Notes: a model not told the origin generated them from the sequence alone. DNA of 64,000 nucleotides from Roseofilum casamattae BLCC-M143 (GCF_030068455.1 NZ_JAQOSQ010000001.1:124001-188000); one strand, 5' to 3'; positions 35,894-44,840 are shown, numbered from the stretch's first letter. Program-made: numbers and translations.

Positions 35894-36400
35894 TTAAGAT
35901 GGTTTTCCTCCCAAGCGAATTTCAGTACACAACGAGGCCAAAACCGTTTGTCCGGAGACATGAGTTAAACTGGTGCGCAAGCGGAAATTCTCAGACGCAA
36001 ACCAGATTCGATCTTCGGAAACTCGATCCTCAGTTTCTACTGTTAAGGTTAAAATTTCATCCTCACCCAAACAATACTTCCCGGAGGCAAAGGTATCCGC
36101 AGACGAGAAGAATTGGCCTGTGGGTGACTCGTTGCTACCCACCCACACCAATAATCTCTCTCCTTTATAAGTGGTTGGCGAAGGATCGATCGTCCCTTCC
36201 CAACTGAGTTTGGTTCCCGCTAAGCAGGAGTTCAGACCATAGCGTTGCGCCAGCGCTTGCATCTGTGGATCGTCGCTCGGTAAAAAATCCAGATAGAGTG
36301 TTGACTTTCCCGTCTGAGTTTGGCTGGCTTCCACCTGATGAGCCGTGCGTTGAGAAAACCATTTTCCAGCAGTCTGTTGTAAAAATTCTGTAATATTCAT
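35894..36400 (-). CDS. CpcS/CpeS-family phycobiliprotein lyase
   Basis: A 168-residue calycin-fold chaperone that attaches phycocyanobilin (or phycoerythrobilin) to cysteines of phycobiliproteins, usually Cys84. Family features are the N-terminal FLQQTAGKWFSQRTAHQ, the central LSWEG and GKYCLGEDEILTLTVE, and the C-terminal RIWFASENFRLRTS followed by VLASLCTEIR. Cyanobacteria carry several paralogues (CpcS, CpcU, CpeS, CpeU). Which one this is cannot be told here, nor whether it needs a CpcU partner. No phycobiliprotein structural gene is in the window. Confidence 0.87.
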   Translation of the reverse strand: MNITEFLQQTAGKWFSQRTAHQVEASQTQTGKSTLYLDFLPSDDPQMQALAQRYGLNSCLAGTKLSWEGTIDPSPTTYKGERLLVWVGSNESPTGQFFSSADTFASGKYCLGEDEILTLTVETEDRVSEDRIWFASENFRLRTSLTHVSGQTVLASLCTEIRLGGKPS

Positions 36401-36553
36401 TAAACTCTAGTACATAGGGAAGCAACATATCATTTTAAGCAAAACCGGACAATTGACGCGATAGGTACGCTTCGCGGATCGCATCTTATGAGATGATGGA
36501 TCGTGTTGTTTCCGAATTTGCTATCTGCGGCCTCTGCCACGATTCACTCCAGC

Positions 36554-37615
36554 ATGACCCAATCACCTGAGATTCCCTATTTATTACGCGCCACCCGTGG
36601 AGAAACTTTAGCACGTCCGCCCGTTTGGATGATGCGACAAGCCGGACGGTATATGAAAGTCTACCGAGACCTGCGCGACAAGTATCCCAGTTTCCGCGAG
36701 CGCTCCGAAAACGCAGCCCTCTCTCTCGAAATTTCCCTGCAACCGTACCGAGCCTTTCAACCGGACGGAGTTATTTTATTTTCTGATATTCTAACGCCGC
36801 TGCCAGGAATGGGAATCCCATTTGATATTGTTGAGAGTAAGGGACCGGTTATCGACCCCCCAATTCGATCGCTAGAACAAATTGAAGCCTTAACCCCACT
36901 CAATCCAGAAGAGTCTTTACCCTTTGTCGGTGAAGTGCTGCAAGCGTTGCGCGAAGAAGTGGGCAATGATGCTGCAGTCTTGGGTTTTGTTGGTTCTCCA
37001 TGGACGTTAGCGGCTTATGCCATTGAAGGAAAGACCTCCAAGAGTTACACCAAAATCAAGCAGATGGCGTTTAGCGAGCCAGCCATGCTGCACAAGCTAT
37101 TGGGTAAAATTGCGGATGCGATCGGCAGCTACGTTATCTACCAAATTGAGAAAGGCGCTCAGGTCGTACAGCTCTTTGACTCTTGGGCTGGCAACCTCAG
37201 TCCTCTTGACTACGAAGCCTTTGCACTGCCTTACCAAAAGCAAATCGTAGACAAAGTGAAAGCGGTTTATCCAGACACGCCATTGATTCTCTACATTAGC
37301 GGTAGTGCTGGCGTGTTCGACCTAATGCCCAAGTCCGGCGTAGATATTATTAGCGTGGATTGGACGGTGGATATGAAAGACGCTCGCTCTCGACTCCCGG
37401 AAACCATGGGCGTTCAAGGTAATGTCGATCCGGGTGCATTATTTGGTACTAAAGACTTTATCCGCGATCGCATGTTCGATACGGTTCGCAAGGCAGGCAA
37501 TAAACGGCACATCCTCAACTTGGGCCATGGCATTCTCCCAGGTACTCCGGAAGAAAACGCCCAGTTTTTCTTTGAAACCGCCAAACAACTCGATACCCTT
37601 CTCGCCAATGGCTAG
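36554..37615 (+). CDS. hemE: Uroporphyrinogen decarboxylase
   Basis: A 353-residue enzyme removing four carboxyl groups from uroporphyrinogen III to give coproporphyrinogen III, toward heme and chlorophyll. The signature [13 protein letters not shown] lies near residue 22 with the substrate-binding Arg residues. [14 protein letters not shown] carries the catalytic Asp. [16 protein letters not shown] and [15 protein letters not shown] are also typical. The frame is open 51 bases further upstream, but [13 protein letters not shown] is the normal family start. It is followed after 2 bases by an SDR gene and the two must be co-transcribed. Confidence 0.97.
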   Translation: MTQSPEIPYLLRATRGETLARPPVWMMRQAGRYMKVYRDLRDKYPSFRERSENAALSLEISLQPYRAFQPDGVILFSDILTPLPGMGIPFDIVESKGPVIDPPIRSLEQIEALTPLNPEESLPFVGEVLQALREEVGNDAAVLGFVGSPWTLAAYAIEGKTSKSYTKIKQMAFSEPAMLHKLLGKIADAIGSYVIYQIEKGAQVVQLFDSWAGNLSPLDYEAFALPYQKQIVDKVKAVYPDTPLILYISGSAGVFDLMPKSGVDIISVDWTVDMKDARSRLPETMGVQGNVDPGALFGTKDFIRDRMFDTVRKAGNKRHILNLGHGILPGTPEENAQFFFETAKQLDTLLANG

Positions 37616-37617
37616 TT

Positions 37618-38655
37618 ATGGTAACTTCACAGGCATCAACGGCTCGGCAAAAGACCAGTAAAAAGCGAATTTTCATGACGGGTGCGAGCGGATGTATCGG
37701 TCACTATATTGCCGATGCCTTAATCCAACACACCTCTGACGAACTCTTTTTGTTGGTGCGCACCCCGGAAAAGCTGCAGTTTGACTATGAATCCCGGCCT
37801 GGAGTGACGATTTTGCAAGGAGACTTGCGCCAGATTGGTCAGCACGCTGAGTTGCTCAAAACAGTTGATGTCGCGATTTTAGCGGCCACAGCATGGGGAG
37901 GGCCGGGAGAAGTATTTGATGTAAATGTGGTGAAAACCTTAGAGCTGATCAGATTGCTCGACCCTAATATCTGCGATCGCGTTATTTACTTCTCTACGGC
38001 AAGTATCTTAGGCCAGGATAACCAGTTGTTGCCGGAAGCCGGACAATTGGGAACGGATTATATTCGTTCTAAATACGATTGCTATCAACAACTGAGCAAG
38101 TTAACCAGTGCTCCGCCGATTTCAGTGTTTTTTCCGACGTTGGTGTTTGGAGGAGACGAGCAGAAGCCCTATTCTCATATCTCTTCCGGATTATCGGAAG
38201 TGCCGAAATGGGCGAACTTGGCTCGTTTTTTCAGCGTCGATGGTAGCTTTCATTTCCTCCATGCTTATGACATTGCGCAAGTGGTCGTACATCTCATCGA
38301 CCATCCGCTAGCAGCAGACGAGCGAGAAAGTTTCGCTTTTACCAATCATGTGGTGCTAGGCAATCCAGCAATCTCTGCTGACGACGCAGTCGCCGAAATT
38401 TGTCAATATTTGCAGAAGAAAATTTACTTCCGGATTCCTCTATCTGTAGGCTTGGCAGATGCCCTGATTTCTGTATTGCGGGCGATCGGGATTAAAATTG
38501 AAATGGCATCTTGGGATCGCTTCTGTATGCGCTATCGCCATTTCCGCTATCAAAACCCGATTAGTCCGGCGACCCTAGGGTTGAAAACCTATTGTCCGAC
38601 CCTCAGTGATTTGCTGAAAATTAGCGGAGTTGGTCGTAACAAAACTCAAGAATAG
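37618..38655 (+). CDS. NAD(P)-dependent epimerase/extended SDR, hemE-linked
   Basis: A 345-residue Rossmann protein. The cofactor loop TGASGCIGHYIAD lies near residue 22, then an acidic loop in LQGDLRQ and a catalytic-type YxxxK (DYIRSKYD) near 138-142. The C-terminal 100 residues contain a hydrophobic stretch (VGLADALISVLRAIGIKI), suggesting membrane association, as in some NmrA- or sterol-dehydrogenase-like SDRs. The substrate is unknown. The 2-base spacing after hemE suggests coupled expression, so a tetrapyrrole-related role is possible but speculative. Confidence 0.8.
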   Translation: MVTSQASTARQKTSKKRIFMTGASGCIGHYIADALIQHTSDELFLLVRTPEKLQFDYESRPGVTILQGDLRQIGQHAELLKTVDVAILAATAWGGPGEVFDVNVVKTLELIRLLDPNICDRVIYFSTASILGQDNQLLPEAGQLGTDYIRSKYDCYQQLSKLTSAPPISVFFPTLVFGGDEQKPYSHISSGLSEVPKWANLARFFSVDGSFHFLHAYDIAQVVVHLIDHPLAADERESFAFTNHVVLGNPAISADDAVAEICQYLQKKIYFRIPLSVGLADALISVLRAIGIKIEMASWDRFCMRYRHFRYQNPISPATLGLKTYCPTLSDLLKISGVGRNKTQE

Positions 38656-38726
38656 AGCAGAGCACTTCAGCTAGAGACATTCCCTCTAGAGGATACATTA
38701 CTAAATTGTGACTTGGCTATTGGCGT

Positions 38727-39347
38727 TTAAAAGCGATCGCACTTTTGGTTGATGCACAGTCGCACGGGAACCGCTCTCCCCTGCCTATCCACTTTAATTT
38801 CGACGACGAAGGGTTGGGCTTCTTGCTGCTGAGCGGTGGCAATTTCTCGGTTAATGCGATCGCGCCGATCCTCAGGAATATAATAAGTTTCTAAACCGTA
38901 AATTAGCTGACCGCGCTCGAAATGTCCGCGCAAGGCAATCTGAGATAAGGGTAAGGTTTGCGGCAGTGTGGCAGAAATTGCGATCGCTCTCCAAGGGACG
39001 GGAATGCCCTCTCGGATTTGCTCTTCCGGCTGTTCTAAAATAAGATAAAATTCCCGATTCAGTTGTTCCGGGCGATCGGATAATGTCTTCCATCCGGGTA
39101 AATCTTGCAACGTCTCCCATTGCGAAATATCATAGCTTAGGGTTTGCGAGTATCCGCGCAATAGGTCGTAGGGATCCACTGGTTGGGTTTGCAGAATGAC
39201 TGTTGTTCCGGTAACTAATGTATAAACGGCTCGGGCTGGAATGGACGCGATTAACAGGATTTGCAGAATGAAGGGCACGAGAAAGTGCCACAGTTTCTGC
39301 TGGCGATCGGATCTTTCGGCTATGATTTCAGAGTCAGTGGGAGTCAT
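38727..39347 (-). CDS. GDYXXLXY-family membrane protein
   Basis: A 206-residue protein with one N-terminal helix (LVPFILQILLIASIPARAVYTLVTG) and an exported domain. The motif VDPYDLLRGYSQTLSYDIS is a variant of the defining GDYxxLxY sequence, in which Gly is replaced by Pro-flanked Asp. Conserved RGHF and VRLCINQ strands follow. Members of this family are often found beside DUF2157 membrane proteins, but none is adjacent here. The function is unknown. Confidence 0.75.
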   Translation of the reverse strand: MTPTDSEIIAERSDRQQKLWHFLVPFILQILLIASIPARAVYTLVTGTTVILQTQPVDPYDLLRGYSQTLSYDISQWETLQDLPGWKTLSDRPEQLNREFYLILEQPEEQIREGIPVPWRAIAISATLPQTLPLSQIALRGHFERGQLIYGLETYYIPEDRRDRINREIATAQQQEAQPFVVEIKVDRQGRAVPVRLCINQKCDRF

Positions 39348-39480
39348 GGCAATAATCTACGACAGGGTGCGATCGCATCATTAGGAATAATTGTATCGAG
39401 ATCGCGAGTCTGGATGCACTCGGATAGGAGAGAACTGATATCCTAGATAAGGATAATTGTTCAGCTATAGGATTGATTTC

Positions 39481-39669
39481 ATGACCGTTCTTATGGAAGT
39501 GGGGACATTTCCCCTTGCTTTTACCCTAGTGTATGTGGTTGGGTTTATTGCTGCGGTCAGTATTGGTTCGATCGCCTGGTACAATTCTAAGCGTCCCGCC
39601 GGATGGGAAGATGCGGAAAAACCGGATTTTATTCCCGATATGGATAACAAAAAGAAAGGCGATTCTTAG
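39481..39669 (+). CDS. psb35: Psb35-like photosystem II assembly protein
   Basis: A 62-residue single-pass thylakoid protein. The helix is FPLAFTLVYVVGFIAAVSIGSIAWY, followed by the cytoplasmic/stromal motif NSKRPAGWEDAEKPDFIPD. I recognise this tail from the Synechocystis Ssl2148 (Psb35) family, which stabilises the CP47 module and high-light-inducible proteins during photosystem II assembly. That assignment is from memory of the motif. An in-frame TTG lies 24 bases upstream, but the ATG at 39481 gives the normal short N-terminus. It is a single gene. Confidence 0.68.
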   Translation: MTVLMEVGTFPLAFTLVYVVGFIAAVSIGSIAWYNSKRPAGWEDAEKPDFIPDMDNKKKGDS

Positions 39670-39870
39670 ATTTTGCGATCGGCGATCGGTGTATTTTCTC
39701 CTGACATCAGCCACAAAATTAGGAAAGAGTCTGGATATGAGGTTACACGAAAATGAACGGGAGCTTTAGCCGCTGTAAGACGGTGTATAGTGAAGATGTG
39801 AGTAACAGCAAAGTCGGGAGGTCCGTCTGGTTGTAGTCATTGGGACTGGTAGTAGCAGAGCGCTTTGGGT

Positions 39871-40036
39871 TGTCATCTCAAGTCCGGTTAAACTCCTGTC
39901 ATTGCGACCGCAGGGAAGCAATCGCTAAGACTCCCGAGAGACAAGAGATTGCTTTCGGCTGTCGCCGACATGAACATTCCACTACGTTCCATTCGCAATG
40001 ACTTATTGTAGCTGATTTAGCGGACTTGATATGACA
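39871..40036. repeat. Nested inverted-repeat element (MITE-like)
   Basis: Three hairpins lie inside each other. The outer ends TGTCATCTCAAGTCCG (39871-39886) and CGGACTTGATATGACA (40021-40036) pair with one mismatch. Inside are TGTCATTGCGA (39897-39907) / TCGCAATGAC (39993-40002), and in the centre AAGCAATC / GATTGCTT. It occupies most of the 424-base gap between psb35 and the DUF5615 gene. The remainder (39670-39870) shows nothing recognisable. The ATTGCGA-GAAGCAAT core resembles a dispersed bacterial repeat. Confidence 0.6.
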
Positions 40037-40093
40037 CCTGCCAAACGGCGATCGTACTCTTATCGATCGCATGATTTGGATGGCGATCGCACT

Positions 40094-40426
40094 CTAAAAC
40101 AAGGTTAATATTCCCACATTTGTCTCCTGACTCAGAGAGACCACTGCATCATAATTATCTCGCAGTAACTGCTCTAAATCTCCTGTCGAACAATTCCCGC
40201 GCCTAATCCAGATTACCTTGGGCGGAAAACCCAATAAGATGCTAAGTTCGCTAAAATCTGCATCTTTAGTCACGATTAGATCATTATGTAGACTTGCATA
40301 ATCCCAAACTTCGCGATCGGGCACTGAGGCTAATCCCAGCAGATCGACATGCATGGAATCGGGATAAATATCTGCCAGACGATTAACTAAGCGAGGCGAG
40401 AGATTCTGATCGAATAACAGCATCAT
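40094..40426 (-). CDS. DUF5615 (PIN-like) protein, putative toxin
   Basis: A 110-residue protein with the family opening LLFDQNLSPRLVNRLADIYP, where the first Asp is the conserved acidic residue. The further acidic cluster VTKDADFSEL and the IWIRRGNC strand follow. DUF5615 belongs to the PIN-like nuclease group, including Mut7-C-type domains, and is usually encoded with a DUF433 partner, as here. The start overlaps the partner's stop by one base. A toxin role is inferred from this arrangement. Confidence 0.85.
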   Translation of the reverse strand: MMLLFDQNLSPRLVNRLADIYPDSMHVDLLGLASVPDREVWDYASLHNDLIVTKDADFSELSILLGFPPKVIWIRRGNCSTGDLEQLLRDNYDAVVSLSQETNVGILTLF

Positions 40427-40656
40427 TACTCAACTACTACCATGGATCGCTCCCGTTGAGCCGCAAAACTTAAACAAGCCAAAATGTCTTCTTGGGTGAG
40501 ATAAGGAAAATCTTCTAATATCTCTTCATAAGTCATACCCGAGGCTAAGTATTCCAGAACATCATAAACCGTAATTCTCATCCCTCGAATACAGGGTTTT
40601 CCTCCCCGTTTCCCCGATTCAATCGTAATGCGGTCGGTAAGGTTGGCAGGTGGCAT
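40426..40656 (-). CDS. DUF433 protein, putative antitoxin
   Basis: A 76-residue DNA-binding-like protein. The DUF433 hallmark GGKPCIRGMRITVYDVLEYLASGMTYEEIL forms a helix-turn-helix, and LEDFPYLTQEDILACLSFAA follows. It is the upstream gene of a DUF433-DUF5615 pair with a one-base overlap, the typical antitoxin-first order. It probably represses its own promoter. The pair lies next to a nested repeat, in a region of small genes. Confidence 0.87.
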   Translation of the reverse strand: MPPANLTDRITIESGKRGGKPCIRGMRITVYDVLEYLASGMTYEEILEDFPYLTQEDILACLSFAAQRERSMVVVE

Positions 40657-40802
40657 AAGGATTTGGCAAACTAGACAGCCGTATCATCTTCCGATATATC
40701 TTAGCCCAGATAAGAGCGATCGCGATCCTCCCGAATTAGCATCGTACTATCCCCCAAGAGCTTGGCTTGGGGATTCACTCTCATCGGAATGCTCCCTAGC
40801 AC

Positions 40803-41558
40803 TTAATAAAGCCGATCGCTCACTGTTTTGACGAATTCTTGTCCGTTTTCTTCGAGTACCACGATCGGATTGCCACTGGAAGCAATTTCAATGCGCTTTA
40901 CCCGAATCTCGCCATTAGACAAAGATTCCCCAGCTACAACATAGCGCGATGTGGGTTCGTCGGGAGCTTTCACGATCGCTCGCATTCCGTCTGGTAGTTC
41001 TGCCACTCCCGTCACTTGCACGGACTCCGACTTGGGTGGTGGTTCGACTGCAATGGGTTCGATCGCAATTGCAACAGGTGGAGCGCTAACGACCTCAATA
41101 GGACTGGGTTGTAGCGTGGGGAGTTGGGCAACCGGGATCGGTGGAGGCGGCGGCGCGATCGCAGTTGGTGGGGGTGGTGGTACGATCGCTGGTAAGGGGG
41201 CAGGATTCGGTTTGACGGTAACTTCTGGGACGGCAGACACTTGTGGTTTGGATATCGCAGATGGAGGCGTAACCGTTACGGGAACTACAATTGGGTTCGC
41301 TTGCAAAGGGCTAAATGGGTCTCGTTTTTGCTCTTGCAGTTGAGCTAAGCGCTCTTCCGGATTGGTGGAAGGGGTGAGCAAAGAAATCGTATCGAGAGCT
41401 TTCCTCGCTTCCGCAGCAGGAGGAGCGGGAGTTGGGGGAGGAACAACCGAGCTATCTGTCTCGACAGGTTCTGGAACTGCAACCGTTTCTGGAGGAGAGC
41501 AACTTGCTATACCCAGTGACATTACGGCGATCGCGCTTATTTCTCTCCAACGACTCAT
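40803..41558 (-). CDS. Proline-rich lipoprotein of unknown function
   Basis: A 251-residue exported protein. The signal ends in the lipobox IASC (Cys20), followed by a long Pro/Ala/Val-rich low-complexity linker (about residues 22-170) with runs such as PPPPPTAIAPPPPPIP. The C-terminal 75 residues (VTGVAELPDGMRAIVKAPDEPTSRYV onward) form a compact strand-rich domain ending with VVLEENGQEFVKTVSDRLY. The layout of anchor, periplasm-spanning Pro linker and small binding domain resembles TonB or pilus-accessory proteins (PilP-like), but no specific family is recognised. Confidence 0.75.
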   Translation of the reverse strand: MSRWREISAIAVMSLGIASCSPPETVAVPEPVETDSSVVPPPTPAPPAAEARKALDTISLLTPSTNPEERLAQLQEQKRDPFSPLQANPIVVPVTVTPPSAISKPQVSAVPEVTVKPNPAPLPAIVPPPPPTAIAPPPPPIPVAQLPTLQPSPIEVVSAPPVAIAIEPIAVEPPPKSESVQVTGVAELPDGMRAIVKAPDEPTSRYVVAGESLSNGEIRVKRIEIASSGNPIVVLEENGQEFVKTVSDRLY

Positions 41559-41749
41559 GACTTTTCGCTCCCCAATACCGACTCTTTCCCTCTAAGGATA
41601 GCGGTTCTACGATCGCTTGTTAGAGGAGATTTGGACAAATCTTAAGAAAGAATTTAGATTTGTGGCAAATAGTAGTGTAGAATACGAATTATATCCATAA
41701 GGAGTTTATATAGATCGCTGCCCCAGCCTATGGTGGAGCGATGGGCGCT

Positions 41750-41947
41750 CTAGCGCAAACCTTTACCTTGAGCTGTTAATTGTAACTGCTGTAGCAAGCA
41801 CTCTACTTCGGCTTCAAGGTGCAAATATTTAACCTGTTGATCGGCTTGGTACAGAGATTGCATCCGCTTCCAAGAGTCTTTGGCTTGAACTTTGGATTGG
41901 CCTAAAGTTTGCTTAGAGTTGCCAGCTAAATCGGAACGGTTATTCAT
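41750..41947 (-). CDS. Small conserved-looking helical protein
   Basis: A 65-residue protein. The C-terminal half, MQSLYQADQQVKYLHLEAEV followed by ECLLQQLQ, is a strongly amphipathic helix that I believe recurs in many cyanobacterial small proteins. The N-terminus is Ser/Gln/Asn-rich and probably unstructured. It has no membrane segment, and its function is unknown. It is on the same strand as the 56-residue membrane protein upstream (42040-42210), with 92 bases between them. Confidence 0.6.
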   Translation of the reverse strand: MNNRSDLAGNSKQTLGQSKVQAKDSWKRMQSLYQADQQVKYLHLEAEVECLLQQLQLTAQGKGLR

Positions 41948-42039
41948 AGCACGTTTAGTAGTATATACTTATGCACTCCACGGGTAGATTGTACCCTAAT
42001 GGATAAGTATTGTCAATTTTTGTGAAGCAAAGTCAGCTC

Positions 42040-42210
42040 TTAAAAGCGAGCTTGGCTCAATTGCAGCAGTCCGAGAGCAATGGCAGCGATCGTGAGGAAG
42101 AGGATAATTCCTCCCGGCAGGAAAGTGAGTACTCCCACTCCTCGCAGTATCCAGATCGCTAAAGCGATAGCCGCAGTTGCAATTAACAACCGATTTAACC
42201 ACTGACTCAT
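42040..42210 (-). CDS. 56-residue membrane protein
   Basis: An ATG at 42210 opens a 56-codon frame closed by TAA at 42040. The product starts MSQWLNRLLIATAAIALAIW and has two hydrophobic segments (about residues 7-22 and 29-50) joined by RGVGVLTFLPGG. The hairpin with a Leu-Pro-Gly-Gly turn is a pattern I associate with conserved small cyanobacterial membrane proteins. There is no Shine-Dalgarno. The frame on the same strand shifted by one (41996-42202) gives a Cys/His/Arg-rich product without any family character and is rejected. Confidence 0.65.
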   Translation of the reverse strand: MSQWLNRLLIATAAIALAIWILRGVGVLTFLPGGIILFLTIAAIALGLLQLSQARF

Positions 42211-42357
42211 GCGATCGCCACCTCTAGTTCTACCTCAGCCTTCCATTACAGACGAAATTGGGTCGGGGATTGCTTCCCTTCAGGTTCGTTCAATGACAAA
42301 ATTATATGTCATGGCTCGCTCCCTCTGACATTGACGGCATTTGGTCTTTATCGTTCC

Positions 42358-43491
42358 ATGACTTCATCGACTCTCGCTCCTTCCCAACATCCCCTCGCTG
42401 CCTACATCGAACGTCTGGAAGCAGGAGGCAACCTTCTCCCCGACTCTGTAGATAACACCCTCGAAGTCGTTGGTATCTTAAAAAGCTACGGAGTGGTTCT
42501 CGATGCCTACTCGAATAATCTAATTTACATGGCGCAAGAGCAATTCTTGGTGCTCTTCCCCTTCTTCAAATATTTCAATGGAGACGTCTCCTTCCCGAAA
42601 CTCCTACAGCACTGGTGGCACGATCGCATCAACTACGAGTATGCCGAATACGTAATGCGCGTGATGCTCTGGCATGGAGGTGGCGAACTCGATACCTATT
42701 TGGATACAGCAGAGTTTCGTCAGGATGCGGAAGTTGCGATCGCGGCCAAACTGCAAGGCAACCCGCCAATGCAACTGCTGCACAAACTATTTCCCGACTT
42801 TCTCCCCGAACAAATTCGGCAAATGGTTTATACCAGCGAACTCGGTCAATTTTGGCGGATCATGAGCGATCTGTTTATCGACTTGAGCGATCGCTACGAT
42901 CGCCGGGAAATAACCACCATTCCAGAAGTCGTCGAGCATATTCTCGCCGGTTTAGTCGCCGCCGCCAGCACTCCCATTTCCTACACCGTAGACATCAAAG
43001 GCAAACCCTACGATATTCTTCCCCCAGCCAAAGGCTTTACCTTCCTAATGGATACCGCCGTTCCCTACGTCGATACCATCTTCTTTCGCGGAACTCCCTT
43101 CTTAGGCACCATTTCCTACAACGCTCAAGCTCAACAAATTCCAGGAAACCAAGCCGAATTTGGCTATGGCGCTCTCTATGCCGATCCCTTACCCACCGGT
43201 GGCGCCGGAATTCCGCCGACATTGCTCATGCACGATATGCGTCACTTTGTCCCCGACTACTTACACGACTTTTATCAACGCAGTCGCCGTCAAGAAGACG
43301 ATCTGTTAGTGAAAATTTGCGTTAGTTTCCAGAAATCAATGTACTGCGTCACGACAGCAGCCATTAAAGGACTCGCTCCCCATCCCATCGGAACGACAGA
43401 GCCAGAAGAACAAGCAGCAAACCGAGCCTATTTTGAAGCGTGGATGGATCGATTTCTCACGTCTCGTTTAGTTAACGTTAATCAAAGCTAG
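42358..43491 (+). CDS. CO2 hydration protein of the ChpX/ChpY (CupB/CupA) family
   Basis: A 377-residue protein that, with a specialised NDH-1 complex on thylakoids, converts CO2 to bicarbonate for the carbon-concentrating mechanism. Family stretches include LEVVGILKSYGVVLDAYSNN, FKYFNG, HWWHDRINYEYAEY (with His and Trp residues thought to matter for metal binding), EVVEHILAGLVAAAS and IFFRGTPFLGT. The closeness to Slr1302 favours ChpX (constitutive form), but I cannot separate the two firmly. NdhD4/NdhF4 genes, often adjacent, are not in the window. A TTG start 27 bases upstream is possible; the ATG matches relatives. Confidence 0.88.
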   Translation: MTSSTLAPSQHPLAAYIERLEAGGNLLPDSVDNTLEVVGILKSYGVVLDAYSNNLIYMAQEQFLVLFPFFKYFNGDVSFPKLLQHWWHDRINYEYAEYVMRVMLWHGGGELDTYLDTAEFRQDAEVAIAAKLQGNPPMQLLHKLFPDFLPEQIRQMVYTSELGQFWRIMSDLFIDLSDRYDRREITTIPEVVEHILAGLVAAASTPISYTVDIKGKPYDILPPAKGFTFLMDTAVPYVDTIFFRGTPFLGTISYNAQAQQIPGNQAEFGYGALYADPLPTGGAGIPPTLLMHDMRHFVPDYLHDFYQRSRRQEDDLLVKICVSFQKSMYCVTTAAIKGLAPHPIGTTEPEEQAANRAYFEAWMDRFLTSRLVNVNQS

Positions 43492-43787
43492 AGAAGCGAC
43501 AAAAAAAAGGGGAAGCTACACCTCAGACAGTCCAGTTAAAGAGTGAAATACTTTGACATTGGCCAAGATAATGGCAACCGCAAAGCTAGGAATTTGGGTG
43601 TCCTGTTAACCTCCTTAACCGGCGATCGCGAGTAGCCTCCCCCTTCGGAAGGGTTTCTTTCGCTCTTTCTGATAAAGATGATAACCTAAGAATATGGATA
43701 GGGGTAACCCACTATTACTAATCATTAGGATAGATTCATACCTATGGTCAGATCGTTTTGATTTGGAGTTAATTTGAGGAACCACTC

Positions 43788-44732
43788 TTGAGGCAAGCCA
43801 CCCTGCACCAACTGAAAGTATTTGAAGCCGCAGCTCGTCATGGCAGTTTTACCCGTGCCGCCGAAGAATTATATTTAACTCAGCCAACCATTTCTATGCA
43901 AGTCAAGCAATTGACGAAAGCGGTGGGAATGCCTTTGTTCGAGCAGATTGGCAAGCGGCTTTACTTAACAGAAGCAGGTAAGGAATTGTTTGCATCATGT
44001 CGTGATATTTTTGACCGTATATCCCAGTTAGAGATGACCATTGCTGACTTGAAAGGGTTAAAACAAGGACAACTCAAGCTCAGTGTAATTACGACAGCTA
44101 AGTATTTTGTTCCGCGATTATTAGGGCCGTTTTGTCAGCGCTATCCGGGAGTTGATTTTGCTCTACAGGTGATGAATCACGAAGGGTTGCTGGCGCGGAT
44201 GAATGAAAATTTAGACGATCTTTATATTCTCTCCCAAGTTCCCAATCATTTGGATGTCGCCTCTCACCGGTTTCTGGAAAATCCTCTCGTGGTATTAGCG
44301 CAACGGGAGCATCCTTTAGTTGGCGATCGCCAGATTCCTCTGGAGCGTTTGTCGGGAGAGCCGTTTATTATGCGCGAAGAAGGTTCGGGAACTCGGCAAG
44401 CGGTAGAGCAGTTATTTGCCAAAAACAATATTAATGTGAAGGTGAAGCTAGAGTTGGGTAGCAATGAGGCGATTAAGCAGGCGATCGTCGGTGGGTTGGG
44501 GTTATCCGTCCTCTCGTTGCATACCTTAGCTCTAGAAGGAGCCACCGGTAAACTTGCCGTCCTTGATGTCGAAAATTTCCCCATCGAGCGCCATTGGTAT
44601 GTGGTGTATCCCAGTGGCAAACAGCTATCGGTAGTCGCGACGGCGTTTTTAGAGTATTTGTTGGATGATGGGAAAAAAGTTGCTGAAGAAACAGCAATGG
44701 GTAAAATGCTGGGCGGCACGCGATCGCGTTGA
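43788..44732 (+). CDS. LysR-type regulator of the CmpR/NdhR (CbbR) group
   Basis: A 314-residue transcription factor. The N-terminal winged helix contains QLKVFEAAARHGSFTRAAEELYLTQPTISMQVKQL. ADLKGLKQGQLKLSVITTAKYFVPRLLGPFC opens the effector domain, closely like cyanobacterial CmpR and NdhR, which sense 2-phosphoglycolate, 2-oxoglutarate and related signals of inorganic-carbon status. Its place 296 bases downstream of a CO2-hydration gene fits control of carbon acquisition. The start is TTG at 43788; no ATG precedes the HTH closely enough. The 43492-43787 gap holds no other recognisable feature. Confidence 0.9.
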   Translation: MRQATLHQLKVFEAAARHGSFTRAAEELYLTQPTISMQVKQLTKAVGMPLFEQIGKRLYLTEAGKELFASCRDIFDRISQLEMTIADLKGLKQGQLKLSVITTAKYFVPRLLGPFCQRYPGVDFALQVMNHEGLLARMNENLDDLYILSQVPNHLDVASHRFLENPLVVLAQREHPLVGDRQIPLERLSGEPFIMREEGSGTRQAVEQLFAKNNINVKVKLELGSNEAIKQAIVGGLGLSVLSLHTLALEGATGKLAVLDVENFPIERHWYVVYPSGKQLSVVATAFLEYLLDDGKKVAEETAMGKMLGGTRSR

Positions 44733-44765
44733 TGGCTCTGAATCGCTCTTGTTGGAATAAAATAC

Positions 44766-44796
44766 AAAAAACAAGCCTGTAGCAGAAGCAGGCTTG
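44766..44796 (-). terminator. Intrinsic terminator of the sigma factor gene
   Basis: Read on the minus strand, CAAGCCTG pairs with CAGGCTTG around a 9-base loop and is followed by TTTTTTGTATT. It lies 44 bases past the sigma factor stop. On the plus strand the hairpin also follows the LysR gene, but without a T-run. Confidence 0.85.
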
Positions 44797-44840
44797 CTTG
44801 AGAGGGAGAATCAATATCTGGTTAACCGATCGCGCTAGTC

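Noticed and set aside
40951-41343. A Gly/Thr-rich 130-codon frame opposite the proline-rich lipoprotein
   Set aside because: It is the complement of the Pro-rich linker (CCN codons read as GGN); no independent support.
42615-43325. A 236-codon Arg/Ser-rich frame inside the CO2-hydration gene
   Set aside because: It is the +1 frame of a conserved gene and its extreme Arg/Ser composition is typical of frame-shifted GCGATCGC-rich sequence.
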